Positions 1-9,403 are shown, counted from the stretch's first letter. The stretch: DNA of 64,000 nucleotides from Phycisphaerae bacterium (GCA_018003015.1 JAGNEZ010000002.1:186001-250000); one strand, 5' to 3'. The notes: a model not told the origin generated them from the letters alone. Numbers and translations: made by a program.

Positions 1-67
1 GCACGGCCGCACACGCGGGGCATTGTTCGTCGACCAGCTGGACGTATTCGCGGTCCTCGCCGGGCAC
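1..67 (-). CDS. possible 5' fragment of a CDS cut by the window edge
   Basis: Read on the minus strand from a GTG at 67, the sequence stays open to the window edge. It encodes about 22 residues with a natural-looking composition, including a CPAC motif that could be half of a zinc-binding site. An in-frame stop lies three codons upstream of the GTG, and no convincing Shine-Dalgarno is visible. The piece is too short to assign a family and may be chance. Confidence 0.2.
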   Translation of the reverse strand, partial: MPGEDREYVQLVDEQCPACAAV

Positions 68-410
68 GATCCGTCAGGTTCTTCATAGTTCTCAGATGGC
101 CATCGCCAGCCTCGCCCGTTGTCGCCGACCCCCCGGGGGAGTATCCACTCGATCGGATTGGCTGTCCAGTTCGTTGTTGGCTGGTGAGTCGTCTTGCCTG
201 CCGTCTGCCGTTCAAGCCGTGGCGGCGGGTTCTCCGTTGGGTGTTCCTGGCGGTGTTTTTGAGTTGTGTGAATGGCCGTTTCATGCTACACGTAGACACC
301 GGGGAGTTTGTGGCATTGACAGCCGCGAGCGACGATTCGCGGTGGGCCGCACCGAGCGCGGCTGTGGATGGGGGCGAGGATATCGGGATCAGGTGAGGAG
401 GCGTTGCACG
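68..410. other. intergenic region, no gene seen
   Basis: The reading frame of the next gene stays open back to about position 96. The translated extension is Arg/Gly/Ser-rich and looks non-natural, so I treat it as untranslated. A Shine-Dalgarno-like GGTGAGGAGG lies just before the ATG at 411. I see no clear promoter hexamers with proper spacing. Confidence 0.5.
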
Positions 411-1472
411 ATGGAGACCCAACAGCCGTTCGATCGGGGTGGCCTGAGCCGCCGGGCGTTCATTCAATCGGCCTCGGTGATTGCGGGCACGGCGGCCGTG
501 GCGGGCATGGCGGGCGGACCGGGTGCGGCCAAGGCCGCCGAGTTGGCGGAGCCGACCGCGAAGGGCCGGATGAAGGTTGGCTGTCTGAGCTGGTGTTTCC
601 ACAGTTTCGCGGGCGGGGTGGATCCGACCGAGGCCATCGACACGGTTGGTGGCCTGGGGTTTGACGGTATCGAACTGATCGTCAACGCCCGCGAGGACAT
701 GAAGACGGTCTGGGCGGGTGAGAGCCTGGACCGGATTCGCTCGCGGTTGGACAGGCACAAGCTGCAGGTGTCGCAATTCGTTCTCTTTCAGCCGGTTGTT
801 CCCGGGCTGGCCAGCCCGGAGAAGAGGGTCCGTGACGAGAACGTTGGCGCCTTTGAGGCCGGCTGTCGGATTGCCGCCAAGTTGAATGCTCCGATCATCG
901 ACATTGTGTCGCCCTGGCCTACGGGTTACGGCGCGGAGCATGGTTATCTGCCGCGTTTTTACGAGATGTCCAATCCGGGCCGTGACGACAAGTTCCACAT
1001 TGGGATTGCCGACGATTTCGAGTGGTCGAAGGTCTGGAGCGATTTCGTCGAGACGACGCGTGAGTGCGTTCGTCTGGCGGGATCGTTGGGCTTGAAGATG
1101 ACCATCGAGCATCACACGCATTGTCTGATTCACGACGCCACCTCGTTCATGTGGCTGTGCGAGGCCGTTGGCGACCGCAACCTGGGCTACAATCTCGATG
1201 CCGGCTGGACGCTGTCGCAGCGGGAGTATCCCCCGCTGGCGATCCACAAGGTTGGCCCGCGGCTCATGAACCTGCACATGCGGGACATTGACGGGCAGAT
1301 GCGCCGTTTTCCGCCGTTCGGCACCGGGGTCATGGATCACAAGGCGATCGTCGAGGCATGCCGGAAGATTCACTTCAACGGTTTCTTCTCCATTGAGCAG
1401 GACAAGGGTGGTTTCGACATGCTGGAGACCTGCAAGCGATATCTCCGCATTATGCGGGAGGACATTGGCTGA
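411..1472 (+). CDS. Tat-exported sugar phosphate isomerase/epimerase-like TIM-barrel protein
   Basis: A 353-residue protein of the xylose-isomerase-like / AP-endonuclease-2 TIM-barrel superfamily, which isomerises or epimerises sugars and polyols with a divalent metal. A twin-arginine signal (SRRAFIQ, residues 13-19) is followed by an Ala/Gly-rich hydrophobic stretch, so the enzyme is probably exported folded. Candidate metal ligands are E233 with H234, H235 and H237 in IEHHTH, D263 in NLDAGW and E329 in SIEQDKG. The ATG at 411 was chosen over upstream in-frame starts because it has a GGAGG-type ribosome site and places the Tat motif at the N-terminus. Planctomycetes carry many such paralogues, so the substrate cannot be named. 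The nitrilase-like and sulfatase genes downstream suggest a catabolic neighbourhood. Confidence 0.85.
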   Translation: METQQPFDRGGLSRRAFIQSASVIAGTAAVAGMAGGPGAAKAAELAEPTAKGRMKVGCLSWCFHSFAGGVDPTEAIDTVGGLGFDGIELIVNAREDMKTVWAGESLDRIRSRLDRHKLQVSQFVLFQPVVPGLASPEKRVRDENVGAFEAGCRIAAKLNAPIIDIVSPWPTGYGAEHGYLPRFYEMSNPGRDDKFHIGIADDFEWSKVWSDFVETTRECVRLAGSLGLKMTIEHHTHCLIHDATSFMWLCEAVGDRNLGYNLDAGWTLSQREYPPLAIHKVGPRLMNLHMRDIDGQMRRFPPFGTGVMDHKAIVEACRKIHFNGFFSIEQDKGGFDMLETCKRYLRIMREDIG

Positions 1473-1529
1473 TCCACGGGCGTGTTTGGCGCGTTTTGGC
1501 TGTCTATGGCGGGGACGAGGAGACGTCCC

Positions 1530-2378
1530 ATGCGAAGATCTGCGGCGGTCTTTGGCCTGTTGATCTTGGGATGTTCGGGTTGCCTGGATGAAGGGAGGCT
1601 TCCGGCCGTTCGTTCGTCTCCTGCCGGGGTTCGGGTTGGCGGCATCGTTCTCAAGTGGATCGCCGCCGACAAAGATCGGAATCTGGCTAGAGCCGAGCCG
1701 CTGATTCGTGAAGCCGCGGGTCAAGGCGCGAGGATTGTCGTCACGACCGAGTGTTTTCTTGACGGCTACGCCATCCGCGACAAGGGAATTCCGCAGGGTC
1801 GTTGGCTGGATCTCGCCGAACCGATCCCCGGAGGCGACTATTTCGAGCGTGTTCGCCGGCTGGCCGATGAACTCGACATTCATCTTGTGGCGGGTATGCT
1901 GGAGCGTGACGGCGAGCAGACCTGCAATACGGCTGTTCTGATCGGGCCTGATGGCCGGCTGATCGGCAAGTACCGCAAGCAGGATTTGGGGCATGAGCTT
2001 GCCCGCAACACGCCGGGCCACGACAGTCCGGTGTTTGAGACGCCTTACGGGCGAGTTGGCCTTATCATCTGCGCCGACCGGCGCAACGCCGCCCTGGTCA
2101 GGCGCATCGCCGAGCGGGGGGTCGACCTGATCATGTGTCCTTCCGGTGGCATGTGGGGGCCGGAGAAGAACGACTTTCACCTGCAGGACCGTTCGCGTGA
2201 GAACCGCGTGCCGATTGTGTTCGTTCATCCGATTGAGTTTCTGGTAACTGCCGCGGACGGCTCGATCCTGGATCGGCGATTTGTTGAGAAGGGCATGGAG
2301 GTGAAGGTGGAGCAGATCGGAACGGTGGCCGACGCCCACCTGGTGGCGATCTGCGACGTGCCGCTGGGCGTGAAGTGA
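1530..2378 (+). CDS. carbon-nitrogen hydrolase (nitrilase superfamily), probable lipoprotein
   Basis: A 282-residue member of the nitrilase/amidase superfamily, which hydrolyses non-peptide C-N bonds. The Glu-Lys-Cys triad is visible as E74 (TTECFLDGY), K150 (KYRKQDLG) and C181 (LIICADRR). The N-terminus (MRRSAAVF, then GLLILGC) looks like a lipoprotein signal with the lipid-bearing Cys near residue 15; a second Cys follows as CSGC. The ATG at 1530 has GAGGAG about 10 nt upstream and gives a clean signal, so I prefer it to the in-frame ATGs at 1482 and 1506. The substrate is unknown. An envelope-anchored nitrilase is less common than the cytosolic form. Confidence 0.85.
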   Translation: MRRSAAVFGLLILGCSGCLDEGRLPAVRSSPAGVRVGGIVLKWIAADKDRNLARAEPLIREAAGQGARIVVTTECFLDGYAIRDKGIPQGRWLDLAEPIPGGDYFERVRRLADELDIHLVAGMLERDGEQTCNTAVLIGPDGRLIGKYRKQDLGHELARNTPGHDSPVFETPYGRVGLIICADRRNAALVRRIAERGVDLIMCPSGGMWGPEKNDFHLQDRSRENRVPIVFVHPIEFLVTAADGSILDRRFVEKGMEVKVEQIGTVADAHLVAICDVPLGVK

Positions 2379-2513
2379 ACGGCGGACATTTTTTGCCGTG
2401 GCTTGGGTGGGGGGGTGGTTCCGGGCAGCTATGGGCATGGTACGTGCTGGCCGGGCAGGTTCCGGGTACACTGGCGGCTTGTGTTGCCCGGTTGGGTTGA
2501 GAGGAGGTTCTCC

Positions 2514-4073
2514 GTGGACTCCAAGCTTGCGAGGGCCTGGTTGTCGGTCACGTCTTTGCTGGCCATTCTTTCGGGGGCGGTCGGGGCGGCCGAGTCTGCC
2601 CAGCGGCCGAACATCCTGTACATCATGTCCGATGACCATGCCGCCCATGCGATCAGTTGTTATTCGGGAGTGGTCAATCAGACGCCGAACCTGGATCGTC
2701 TGGCGAAAGGCGGCATGCGCTTCGACCACTGCTTCGTCACCAACTCCATCTGCGCGCCGAGCCGGGCGGCGATCCTGACGGGCAAGTACAGTCACCTCAA
2801 CGGGGTGACGGTCTTCAATCGGTTTGACGGCTCGCAGCCCACGGTTGCGAAGCACCTGCAGGCGGCCGGCTATCACACCGGGATCGTCGGGAAGTGGCAT
2901 CTGGGCAGTGACCCGACCGGCTTTGACGAGTACGAGATCCATCCGGGTCAGGGCCGCTATTTTGACCCGGTGTACTACAGTGCCACCCGTGTGCGGACGA
3001 TCAAGGGATACGCCACCGATGTGACCACCGACCTGGCGATCGAGTTTCTCAAGAACCGCCCGAAGGACAAGCCGTTTTTTCTCATGTGTCATCATAAGGC
3101 TCCGCACCGGGCGTGGGAGCCGGATGCCAAGCACAAGGCGATGTTTGCCGAGAGGAAGATCCCCGAACCGCCGACGCTCCGTGACGACTATGCGGGTCGG
3201 ACGGACGCGATTCGGGAGAACCGTCAGCGGGTGTTTGACGACATGACCCGCCGAGACCTGAAGCTGGAGCCGCCCGCGGATCTCAAGGGTGCCAAGCTGA
3301 ACGAATGGCTTGGCGTTAAGCCGACGGAAGTGGAGATTGAAGTAGGCGGGGAGAAGAAGGTGCTCAAAGGCGAGGAGCTCAATGCCTGGAAGTATCAGCG
3401 GTACATGCGGGATTACCTGGCTTGCGTGCAGGCCATCGACGACAACGTGGGGCGGTTGCTGGACTGGTTGGACGCCAACGGGCTGGCCGGCAACACGATT
3501 GTCATCTACACCAGCGATCAGGGCTTCTTTCTTGGCGACCACGGGATGTACGACAAGCGTTTCATGTACGAAGAGTCGTTGAAGATGCCGTTCATCGTCC
3601 GCTGGCCGGGGGTGGTCAAGCCGGGTAGCGTTCAAACGGCGATGGCCCTGAACGTGGATTTCGCCCCGACCTTCATGCAGGCGGCGGGCCTGCCCGTGCC
3701 GGCTGACATGCAGGGTCGGAGCCTTGTTCCGCTGCTTCGTGGCGAGTTGCCGGCCGATTGGCGGACGAGCATGTACTACCGTTACTACCATGATCCCGGC
3801 CACCACAACACCCGGACCCACTACGGTGTGCGGACCGCGACGCACAAGCTGATTCACTTCTGGAAGAAGGACCAGTGGGAGTTGTACGATCTCGTCAAGG
3901 ACCCGGAGGAGCTGCGGAACATCTACCCTGAGCCGGCTGAACGCGAGACGATCGAGAAGCTCAAGGGGGAGCTTTATCGGTTGAAGAAGGAAGTCCGGGA
4001 TGAGGACCAATTCGCCGACGACCAGCCGCCGAGCGGGGTTGACGGTCCCGCCCCGCCTCGTCCGGCGAGCTGA
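2514..4073 (+). CDS. sulfatase (Cys-type arylsulfatase family)
   Basis: A 519-residue exported sulfatase of the alkaline phosphatase-like superfamily that removes sulfate esters, in planctomycetes usually from algal or host polysaccharides. The signature CAPSR lies at residues 80-84. C80 would be oxidised to formylglycine by a maturase not present in this window. D40 and D41 (SDDH) and the later GDHGMYDK segment fit the calcium site. The start is GTG 2514, preceded by GAGAGGAGG, followed by a short signal peptide ending near AVGAAES. An upstream frame extension is Trp/Gly-rich and lacks a ribosome site. A GC hairpin with a T run about 45 nt after the stop probably ends transcription. Confidence 0.92.
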   Translation: MDSKLARAWLSVTSLLAILSGAVGAAESAQRPNILYIMSDDHAAHAISCYSGVVNQTPNLDRLAKGGMRFDHCFVTNSICAPSRAAILTGKYSHLNGVTVFNRFDGSQPTVAKHLQAAGYHTGIVGKWHLGSDPTGFDEYEIHPGQGRYFDPVYYSATRVRTIKGYATDVTTDLAIEFLKNRPKDKPFFLMCHHKAPHRAWEPDAKHKAMFAERKIPEPPTLRDDYAGRTDAIRENRQRVFDDMTRRDLKLEPPADLKGAKLNEWLGVKPTEVEIEVGGEKKVLKGEELNAWKYQRYMRDYLACVQAIDDNVGRLLDWLDANGLAGNTIVIYTSDQGFFLGDHGMYDKRFMYEESLKMPFIVRWPGVVKPGSVQTAMALNVDFAPTFMQAAGLPVPADMQGRSLVPLLRGELPADWRTSMYYRYYHDPGHHNTRTHYGVRTATHKLIHFWKKDQWELYDLVKDPEELRNIYPEPAERETIEKLKGELYRLKKEVRDEDQFADDQPPSGVDGPAPPRPAS

Positions 4074-4118
4074 TCCGCTCTGATGTTGCTTTGCCGGGTC
4101 TTCGGACATGAGAACAGG

Positions 4119-4146
4119 GGCGGCGTTCCGCGCCGCCGGCCTTTTT
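4119..4146 (+). terminator. intrinsic terminator after the sulfatase gene
   Basis: A perfect 7-bp stem (GGCGGCG / CGCCGCC) with a 5-nt loop is followed after GG C by a run of five T. It lies 46 nt beyond the sulfatase stop, in the right orientation for a plus-strand terminator. Confidence 0.5.
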
Positions 4147-4636
4147 CGGGGCGCACCTGTGGGGGCGTTGGGGAGGCGGTTTTGCCGGGCCCGGTAGGGG
4201 TTTTCGGCTACATGAGGTCTTGTTTTCGCGAGCGCCAAACGAAGCCAATCACGTCGCGGGATGGGGGCGCAGCCGGGGTCCTGGGGAAACAACACCGCGG
4301 GTGTCCCGGCAAACCGGGGTCATGGGTTACGGCTCATCGGTTCTGGTCTGCTGGGCTCGCAGGTTGTTTCGCGGATCTACGGCCGCGTCTTTGATGGCGG
4401 CGCCGGTCGATCGTGCTCGGGACGAGGTGGAACGGGGCGAGCGAGCCTCGTTTGCCTCCTCAAGGACCATGGGGATGTGGGGAGAACGCCTAGACCGGGA
4501 GCGAAGGCAGAGCCGCTGCGCCTGGATCACTTGCCAGGCGTGGAGAGCGTAGAGGCGGACCGGCTTCACGCCCTCGCCGGCGAAGGCGGGCTATCATCTT
4601 GATGTCGGTTCGTGGTACCTTCCCGGGCAAGGAGCG
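4147..4636. other. intergenic region, no gene seen
   Basis: Open frames occur on both strands, but their translations are Arg/Ser/Gly-rich with no hydrophobic core, motif or ribosome site, as expected of chance frames in GC-rich DNA. No repeat or RNA gene was recognised. Confidence 0.5.
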
Positions 4637-4933
4637 TCAGGCCGACTTCCCCAGCTGCTGACGAACGAGCCCCACGATTGACATCAGCACGCCCCCGCCG
4701 ACGCCACCGCCGGCGATGCTTGATACGATGCTGCCGATGTCAAGCCCGCCGGCGGCCGCCTCGGCGCCGCCCACGCCGAGTGCTCCGAGGAGCTGGCCGC
4801 CGAGTCCGCCGCCGAGAATACCGGCGATCGAATTACCGATCGGGCCCAGGCTGAACTTCTTGAGCAGGGCTCCGGCGACATTGCCGCCCGCAGCGCCGCT
4901 GATCAGCTGAATCAACAACGGTACGATGTTCAT
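4637..4933 (-). CDS. small Gly/Ala-rich hydrophobic protein, function unknown
   Basis: A 98-residue protein with alternating hydrophobic and glycine-rich stretches ([15 protein letters not shown] and [18 protein letters not shown]) and a basic end (RQQLGKSA). The composition and periodicity suggest membrane insertion or a glycine-zipper oligomer. There is no cleavable signal peptide. The ATG at 4933 follows GGAAGGAG at good spacing. Similar Gly-rich hydrophobic proteins are annotated as hypothetical in many Gram-negatives. No functional partner is evident, as both flanks are non-coding. Confidence 0.65.
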   Translation of the reverse strand: MNIVPLLIQLISGAAGGNVAGALLKKFSLGPIGNSIAGILGGGLGGQLLGALGVGGAEAAAGGLDIGSIVSSIAGGGVGGGVLMSIVGLVRQQLGKSA

Positions 4934-5588
4934 GCCGTACGCTCCTTCCCGGAGTTAAGGATTGGTCAGATGTGCGAGGTCTTCTTTTCAGCGGGGTGGC
5001 CTCGCTCGGTGCTCAGTTGCGCCGTGTTTGCTCATTGTACCGCTGGTTGCTGGTAGGTCAATTCCCTCGCGAGGTTGGCGGTGCTGGCCGGGTGATGCAG
5101 GTGTGACTCTTGGTCGCGGTTTGGTGTAGTCGGTGAGAGGTGCATGCTGATTCGGTGTGGTATCAGCCAGTTAACGAGGCTTGTTTGTTCGCCGTTGTGG
5201 GGGAGAACCGGGTGGTGACGGATCGAGGCGGCGGCCGGATCACGTTTTGCCCGACGATGGAGGTTGGGGGTGTCTCATGGGTGTTGGCGGGCCGAGTTTG
5301 TCGGGCCAGCGCATCTCCTCCCGATTTCGCCCAAGTTGCCCATCTGCACGCTGCTGCCGTAGCTGACGCTTAGCCCACTCGGTCGTATGCCTCCACATTA
5401 ACCCTGCGTGTCACTGCACATGGTGTCTCAGGTTGACGGTCGAGCCGGGAAGCATTGGGATGTTGAATGTGTCATTGGTGACGCTCTGTCCGGGTTCTCC
5501 GGTTTGACCGGTGCTGTTTTGGTGGGCGAATAGTTTGGTATTCGGAGGTGTTTTGCGTGGTCGGGACATACGGTCTTTTGACCCCAGA
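4934..5588. other. intergenic region, no gene seen
   Basis: This long gap between divergently oriented genes holds only low-quality open frames. No RNA gene, repeat or hairpin plus T-tract stood out. The only regulatory signal I can support is the promoter at its right end, at 5589-5616. Confidence 0.45.
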
Positions 5589-5616
5589 TTGAACGCCTGG
5601 TCGGCGGAGATACAAT
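5589..5616 (+). promoter_or_regulatory. sigma70-like promoter for the DUF4332 gene
   Basis: TTGAAC at 5589-5594 and TACAAT at 5611-5616 are separated by 16 nt. Transcription would start near 5623, leaving a leader of about 60 nt that contains the AAGGAG ribosome site before the ATG at 5682. Confidence 0.55.
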
Positions 5617-5681
5617 GTTGTTCTGGTTCGGCCTTCTCTCGCGGAGGTCGCGAGGAGGGAATCCAACGTGAAGGAGATGCA

Positions 5682-6086
5682 ATGGCAAAAGTGACGGACA
5701 TTGAAGGTATCGGCCCGGCTTATCAAGCTTCGCTGGCCAAGGCGGGGCTTCAGACGGTGGAGGCGCTGCTCGAGAAGGGTGCGACTCGCAAGGGCCGCGC
5801 CGATCTGGCCAAAGCGAGCGGAATCAGCGAGACGTTGATTCTCAAGTGGGTCAATCATGCGGATCTTTTCCGGATCCATGGGGTTGCCGGCCAGTATGCC
5901 GAGTTGCTGGAAGCTGCGGGTGTGGACACGGTAGCGGAGCTAGCCCGCCGCAAAGCTGACAACCTCCACGCGGCCATGGTCAAGGTCAATGGCGAGAAGA
6001 AGCTGGTCCGGGCTTTGCCGGAGGCATCGCAAGTCACGAAGTGGATTCAGGAAGCCAAGGCCCTGCCAAGGGCTGTGGAATACTGA
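5682..6086 (+). CDS. DUF4332-type helix-hairpin-helix protein
   Basis: A 134-residue cytoplasmic protein made of two helix-hairpin-helix-like repeats: one around IEGIGPAYQASLAKAG (residues about 6-21) and one around IHGVAGQYAELLEAAGVDTVAEL. This is the pattern of the DUF4332 family, whose members resemble the HhH units of DNA-binding proteins and polymerases. The ATG at 5682 has AAGGAG 6 nt upstream. The role is unknown, and nonspecific DNA or nucleic-acid binding is the obvious guess. It stands alone with its own promoter. Confidence 0.75.
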   Translation: MAKVTDIEGIGPAYQASLAKAGLQTVEALLEKGATRKGRADLAKASGISETLILKWVNHADLFRIHGVAGQYAELLEAAGVDTVAELARRKADNLHAAMVKVNGEKKLVRALPEASQVTKWIQEAKALPRAVEY

Positions 6087-6280
6087 CACAGCAGTGTTGA
6101 GCGGTTTCTGGTGGATAGAGGGCCCGGGTCGGGTGCTTCGCTTGGGGCGTTTTTTCTTTGAGCGGGCTGCCGAGCCGAGCCGGGCCGGGGTGACGGGTTG
6201 ACTGCTGGTCGGGATTCAGGGTGGGGCGGGTCGTGGAGTCTCTGCTCGCGGTTGATCGCGGGGTTGACCTTGGGCCCGGG

Positions 6281-6850
6281 TCATGAGCGTCGGGCGAAGC
6301 GGGCCCTCTTGGGATGGTCGATGATTGGATCGATGAGCTTGGCCAGGGTTGCCCCGGCGTCCCTGCCGATGTCGGCGCAGTCTCCCGCGAGCTTGCCCGC
6401 CAGCTGGGCTTCCTTGATCTCACGGCATCGGAGTGGTCTTTTCTTGTTCCATTCTTCGGTGAAGGCCTTGCGGAGCGGGTGGGCCGCCGCCCTGCCATCC
6501 GGCCGGCCCGCGCAGGCCAGTCCGAGGGCCATGAGTCCACCGCAGAAATAGCCGCAGTGGTCGCCCATTCCCATTCCGCCTCCGAACAGGGAAGCCACGC
6601 TCACGAGTTCCCGTGGCTGGTCGAGGTATTGCAGGGTGGCGGCGAGCATGGCCTCGGCGCAGTTTTGGCCGCCCGCACCGAGGTTCTTTGCGGCGAGGTG
6701 GCCCAGGTCGGGGCGTGTTGTCGGTTGACTGGACGGCGTTGTGGTGCTGCTCCGGGAAGCCGCTGACTCACTGGCATGCGAAGCGGGCAGAGCGCCGAGG
6801 GCCGCGCCGGCCGCTCCCAGGAATGCTCGTCGATTGCAGTGCATGTTCAC
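6281..6850 (-). CDS. Tat-exported C_GCAxxG_C_C family redox protein
   Basis: A 189-residue protein related to the C_GCAxxG_C_C family, putative redox proteins with four conserved cysteines. The N-terminus carries a twin-arginine motif (NRRAFLG) and an Ala-rich h-region, followed by a Ser/Thr/Pro-rich linker to about residue 48. The core shows NCAEAML, then GGGMGMGDHCGYFCGG LMALGL, then RCREI and GDCADI, matching the family's Cys spacing with an extra Cys in YFC. AGGAGG precedes the GTG at 6850 by 5 nt. An ATG two codons later (6844) is an alternative start. The electron partner is unknown. Confidence 0.75.
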   Translation of the reverse strand: MNMHCNRRAFLGAAGAALGALPASHASESAASRSSTTTPSSQPTTRPDLGHLAAKNLGAGGQNCAEAMLAATLQYLDQPRELVSVASLFGGGMGMGDHCGYFCGGLMALGLACAGRPDGRAAAHPLRKAFTEEWNKKRPLRCREIKEAQLAGKLAGDCADIGRDAGATLAKLIDPIIDHPKRARFARRS

Positions 6851-7021
6851 GGTTGCCTCCTTTCGAGCTTGACCGCACCGTGGGTCATGATAGCGAGCGA
6901 CGAGCCGGAGTGAAGATCCGCGGGCCGGCAGATGGACCTTTGGGTGGTTCCATCCCGGGAGGCCTGGAGCGGGCCGGAGTTGTCCCGATCCGCAGCTGAT
7001 TGCCGCTGGGACGCCAGGACG

Positions 7022-7038
7022 TGGGCGGCCGCCGCCCA
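7022..7038 (-). repeat. perfect GC palindrome just downstream of the sialidase gene
   Basis: TGGGCGGC and GCCGCCCA flank a single C. It lies 18 nt past the sialidase stop on the minus strand. It could end or stabilise the transcript, but there is no T tract, so I do not call it an intrinsic terminator. Confidence 0.35.
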
Positions 7039-7055
7039 GTGCCGGGGGCTGGGGC

Positions 7056-9161
7056 TCAGTCGGCGCAGTTCGGGTCTGGGGATCTGGCGGCTCCGCTGTA
7101 GCACCGCTGGAGGATTCCGAAGTCGGATTGATCGACGTCGTCGTCGAGATCCAGATCGGCCTCGCGGCAATTCTCGTTCTGGAGGAGGACTTCCGGATCG
7201 GTCACGCAGGCCAGGAATCTGGTCAGGTCGTCGGCATCCACATCGCCATCCCGGTCGAAGTCCGGGGGCACGGGTTGCCGAGCGCCGGTTACCGAGGCCC
7301 AGTCGTTTCCCACGCGTAGTTCGTCCACCAGCCAGAGGGTGTTGGCTCCGGCCTGGATCAGGATTCGGTCCACCGGGGTGGTGGAGTTCTCGTTGGTTGC
7401 GCCCGCCAGTGTCCAGGTCAGGGCGTTGTCTGTGCCCGGGATGGCCTCATCCGCGGCGAACACCCTGATGAACAGCTGATCGAAGCTGCCGGTTGCCGTG
7501 TCGCCGTCGGCCACCAGCTTGGCGACGAGCAGGTAGGTTATTTGCGAGACGACCGCCCCGGCGGCGGTGCTGCGGGTATCGCCCAACTCGGTCACGAACC
7601 AGTGCCCGCCTGTGCCGGCCCCGAAGGCTGCGAGCCGGGCGCCAGCGGCGTCCAGCAGGAGGAAGTCCAGGGCCTGAAGGGTTGATCCGGTGGTGCTTTC
7701 CCGCCGAACCAGTGCGGAGAAGTAGTAGGTACCATCGGCGCCGAGGTTCAGCTGCGTGCCCAGGCCGCGGGACATGGACGAGCCCTGGAGGGATGCCGCC
7801 CCGCCCGCCGGCTGGTAATCCAGGCCGGCATGCAGCAGGCTCTGAGCGACGATGGTTGCGGTCGCGGCGTTGGCCAGGGTGGTGGTCTGGCTCCATGTGC
7901 TGTTCCATCCGTTGCCACCGATGCGGTACTTGAGCCGTCCGGTCGGATAGGCGAACGACTCGGAGGCCCACAGTCCCTGGGTGGTGGCCGGCTCGAGGAA
8001 CTCGCGGTTGAAGACGGTGTAGGTGATTGACTGGTTGCCGGGATCGCTCCACATTTCCGTGCCGGGGCCGCGTTCCCAGAACACGCCGACCTCATCTCCG
8101 TCGAGCCGGACCATGTCCGAGTAGGCCGCCGGTCCCTGGTACAGCAAACGCGGCTTGCCGAAGGTCTGCCCCTCGTCGAAGCTGGATTTGATGGTCAGCC
8201 GGGATCGAGCTCCCAGCGGCCCGCCTGTCGGCGCGGAGAAGAGGATACGGTTCTCGGTGGGGTCATCGACGCCCGCCTCGGTGTAGCGTTCCAGTCCTGA
8301 GGCTACCGCGGTCATCGCCAGGCCGTTCGCCAGCGGCGACCATGTCGCCCCGCCGTCGGAGCTGAGGGTATGGAACCGGTACGAGCCGGAGTTCTGTCGG
8401 ACGCTGGCGAACAGCCGTGTGTCGGTCAACTCCACAATCTGCTGCTCATTCGTTGCGAGGTTCATCAGCGCGCCGGCCTGCCAGGTGAGGCCGTGGTCGT
8501 CGCTGAACAGGGCGAATGACTGGGTAAACAGGCTGGTTGCCCGCACGGCCGTGGCGGGCACCACCAGCCGTCCGCTCCGGGTCTGGATCGAGCTGCCGAG
8601 GTTGGGGTAGAAGTCCTCGTACTGCGGGACGGTGATCCGCTGGGCTGCGGACCACGTCAATCCGTTGTCGTCGCTGTACCTGGCCCAGGTCTGCAGGTCG
8701 TCGACGTTTTTCTGGACGTTTGCGGTTCCGACGCCGTTCGGCATCCGCAGGTCGAAGACCCACAGCCGGTTGTTGCTGCGGTCAACCACTGCGACCGCGT
8801 TGGCGGCCGAAGTGCGGTCGTTGTCGGTTCGCTCGTCGGTCAGGTTGGCATCTGGATGGCGATCGAGGATTTGTTGGGTTGACCACGTCCGCCCGCCGTC
8901 CGTGCTGCGTTTGTAGACCAGGTCGATGTGGGTGCCGCCGGGGTCGGCGGTGCTGGTGAGCCGGCCCTCGGCGACGGCGTGGATGGTTCCGTCGCCGCTT
9001 CGGGCAATGGACGGGATGCGGTACATGTAGTACCCGTCCGCGCCGTTGGTGAAGACATCCCTGTGCTCCAGTCTGACGTCGGCCGCCACGGGGGAGGCCA
9101 TCGCGGCGGTGATCAGGCTGGCCAAGGCAAGGCCACATGGCTTGTTTTTTGAGACGAGCAT
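7056..9161 (-). CDS. secreted sialidase (BNR/Asp-box) with dockerin-like C-terminus
   Basis: A 701-residue exported exo-alpha-sialidase-like protein that would cleave terminal sialic acid from glycans. A signal peptide ends near VAADV (about residue 28). YRIP at residues 47-50 is the sialidase arginine motif, and Asp boxes appear as STDGGRTW, SDDHGLTW and SSDGGATW, with a looser FDEGQTF. A jelly-roll-like region follows. The last 70 residues hold two calcium-loop repeats (DRDGDVDADD and DLDDDVDQSD), each followed by a Cys pair, the planctomycete dockerin-like arrangement. The ATG at 9161 has a perfect AGGAGG. The same C-terminal type occurs in the 1319-residue protein upstream, so both may be held by one anchoring partner. 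Confidence 0.88.
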   Translation of the reverse strand: MLVSKNKPCGLALASLITAAMASPVAADVRLEHRDVFTNGADGYYMYRIPSIARSGDGTIHAVAEGRLTSTADPGGTHIDLVYKRSTDGGRTWSTQQILDRHPDANLTDERTDNDRTSAANAVAVVDRSNNRLWVFDLRMPNGVGTANVQKNVDDLQTWARYSDDNGLTWSAAQRITVPQYEDFYPNLGSSIQTRSGRLVVPATAVRATSLFTQSFALFSDDHGLTWQAGALMNLATNEQQIVELTDTRLFASVRQNSGSYRFHTLSSDGGATWSPLANGLAMTAVASGLERYTEAGVDDPTENRILFSAPTGGPLGARSRLTIKSSFDEGQTFGKPRLLYQGPAAYSDMVRLDGDEVGVFWERGPGTEMWSDPGNQSITYTVFNREFLEPATTQGLWASESFAYPTGRLKYRIGGNGWNSTWSQTTTLANAATATIVAQSLLHAGLDYQPAGGAASLQGSSMSRGLGTQLNLGADGTYYFSALVRRESTTGSTLQALDFLLLDAAGARLAAFGAGTGGHWFVTELGDTRSTAAGAVVSQITYLLVAKLVADGDTATGSFDQLFIRVFAADEAIPGTDNALTWTLAGATNENSTTPVDRILIQAGANTLWLVDELRVGNDWASVTGARQPVPPDFDRDGDVDADDLTRFLACVTDPEVLLQNENCREADLDLDDDVDQSDFGILQRCYSGAARSPDPNCAD

Positions 9162-9202
9162 AGGGTTCCTCCTGGGCGCCGGGAAGGACAGGGTCGACCG
9201 TC

Positions 9203-9216
9203 GCGCGACTTGCGCC
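9203..9216 (-). promoter_or_regulatory. degenerate copy of a shared upstream palindrome
   Basis: The plus-strand sequence GCGCGACTTGCGCC aligns to the element at 10213-10229 with two single-base deletions, and keeps outer GCGC arms. It lies 42 nt upstream of the sialidase start. Similar elements precede both neighbouring secreted-protein genes at 45-60 nt. Confidence 0.35.
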
Positions 9217-9403
9217 GTCGCTGGTTGGGCGAAGTCGTGGTCGGAGGGGGCGACTCGGCGACACACTCCTCGCCGCCCCGCACGCGTGCCTGCGTCTCAG
9301 GCCCTGTCGCCGGGCACATCGCAACAGCCACCCGCATGCCGGCCGATGTGGGCGGTTCGGTTCTCAGCGTCGCCGGCGTTGGACGGTGCGTTGGGCGTTT
9401 TTG

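Noticed and set aside
96-410. N-terminal extension of the TIM-barrel gene
   Set aside because: Composition is not protein-like, and the Tat motif and ribosome site place the start at 411.
7022-7038. Sialidase 3' palindrome as an intrinsic terminator
   Set aside because: The stem is perfect, but no T tract follows on the minus strand. Kept only as a repeat.
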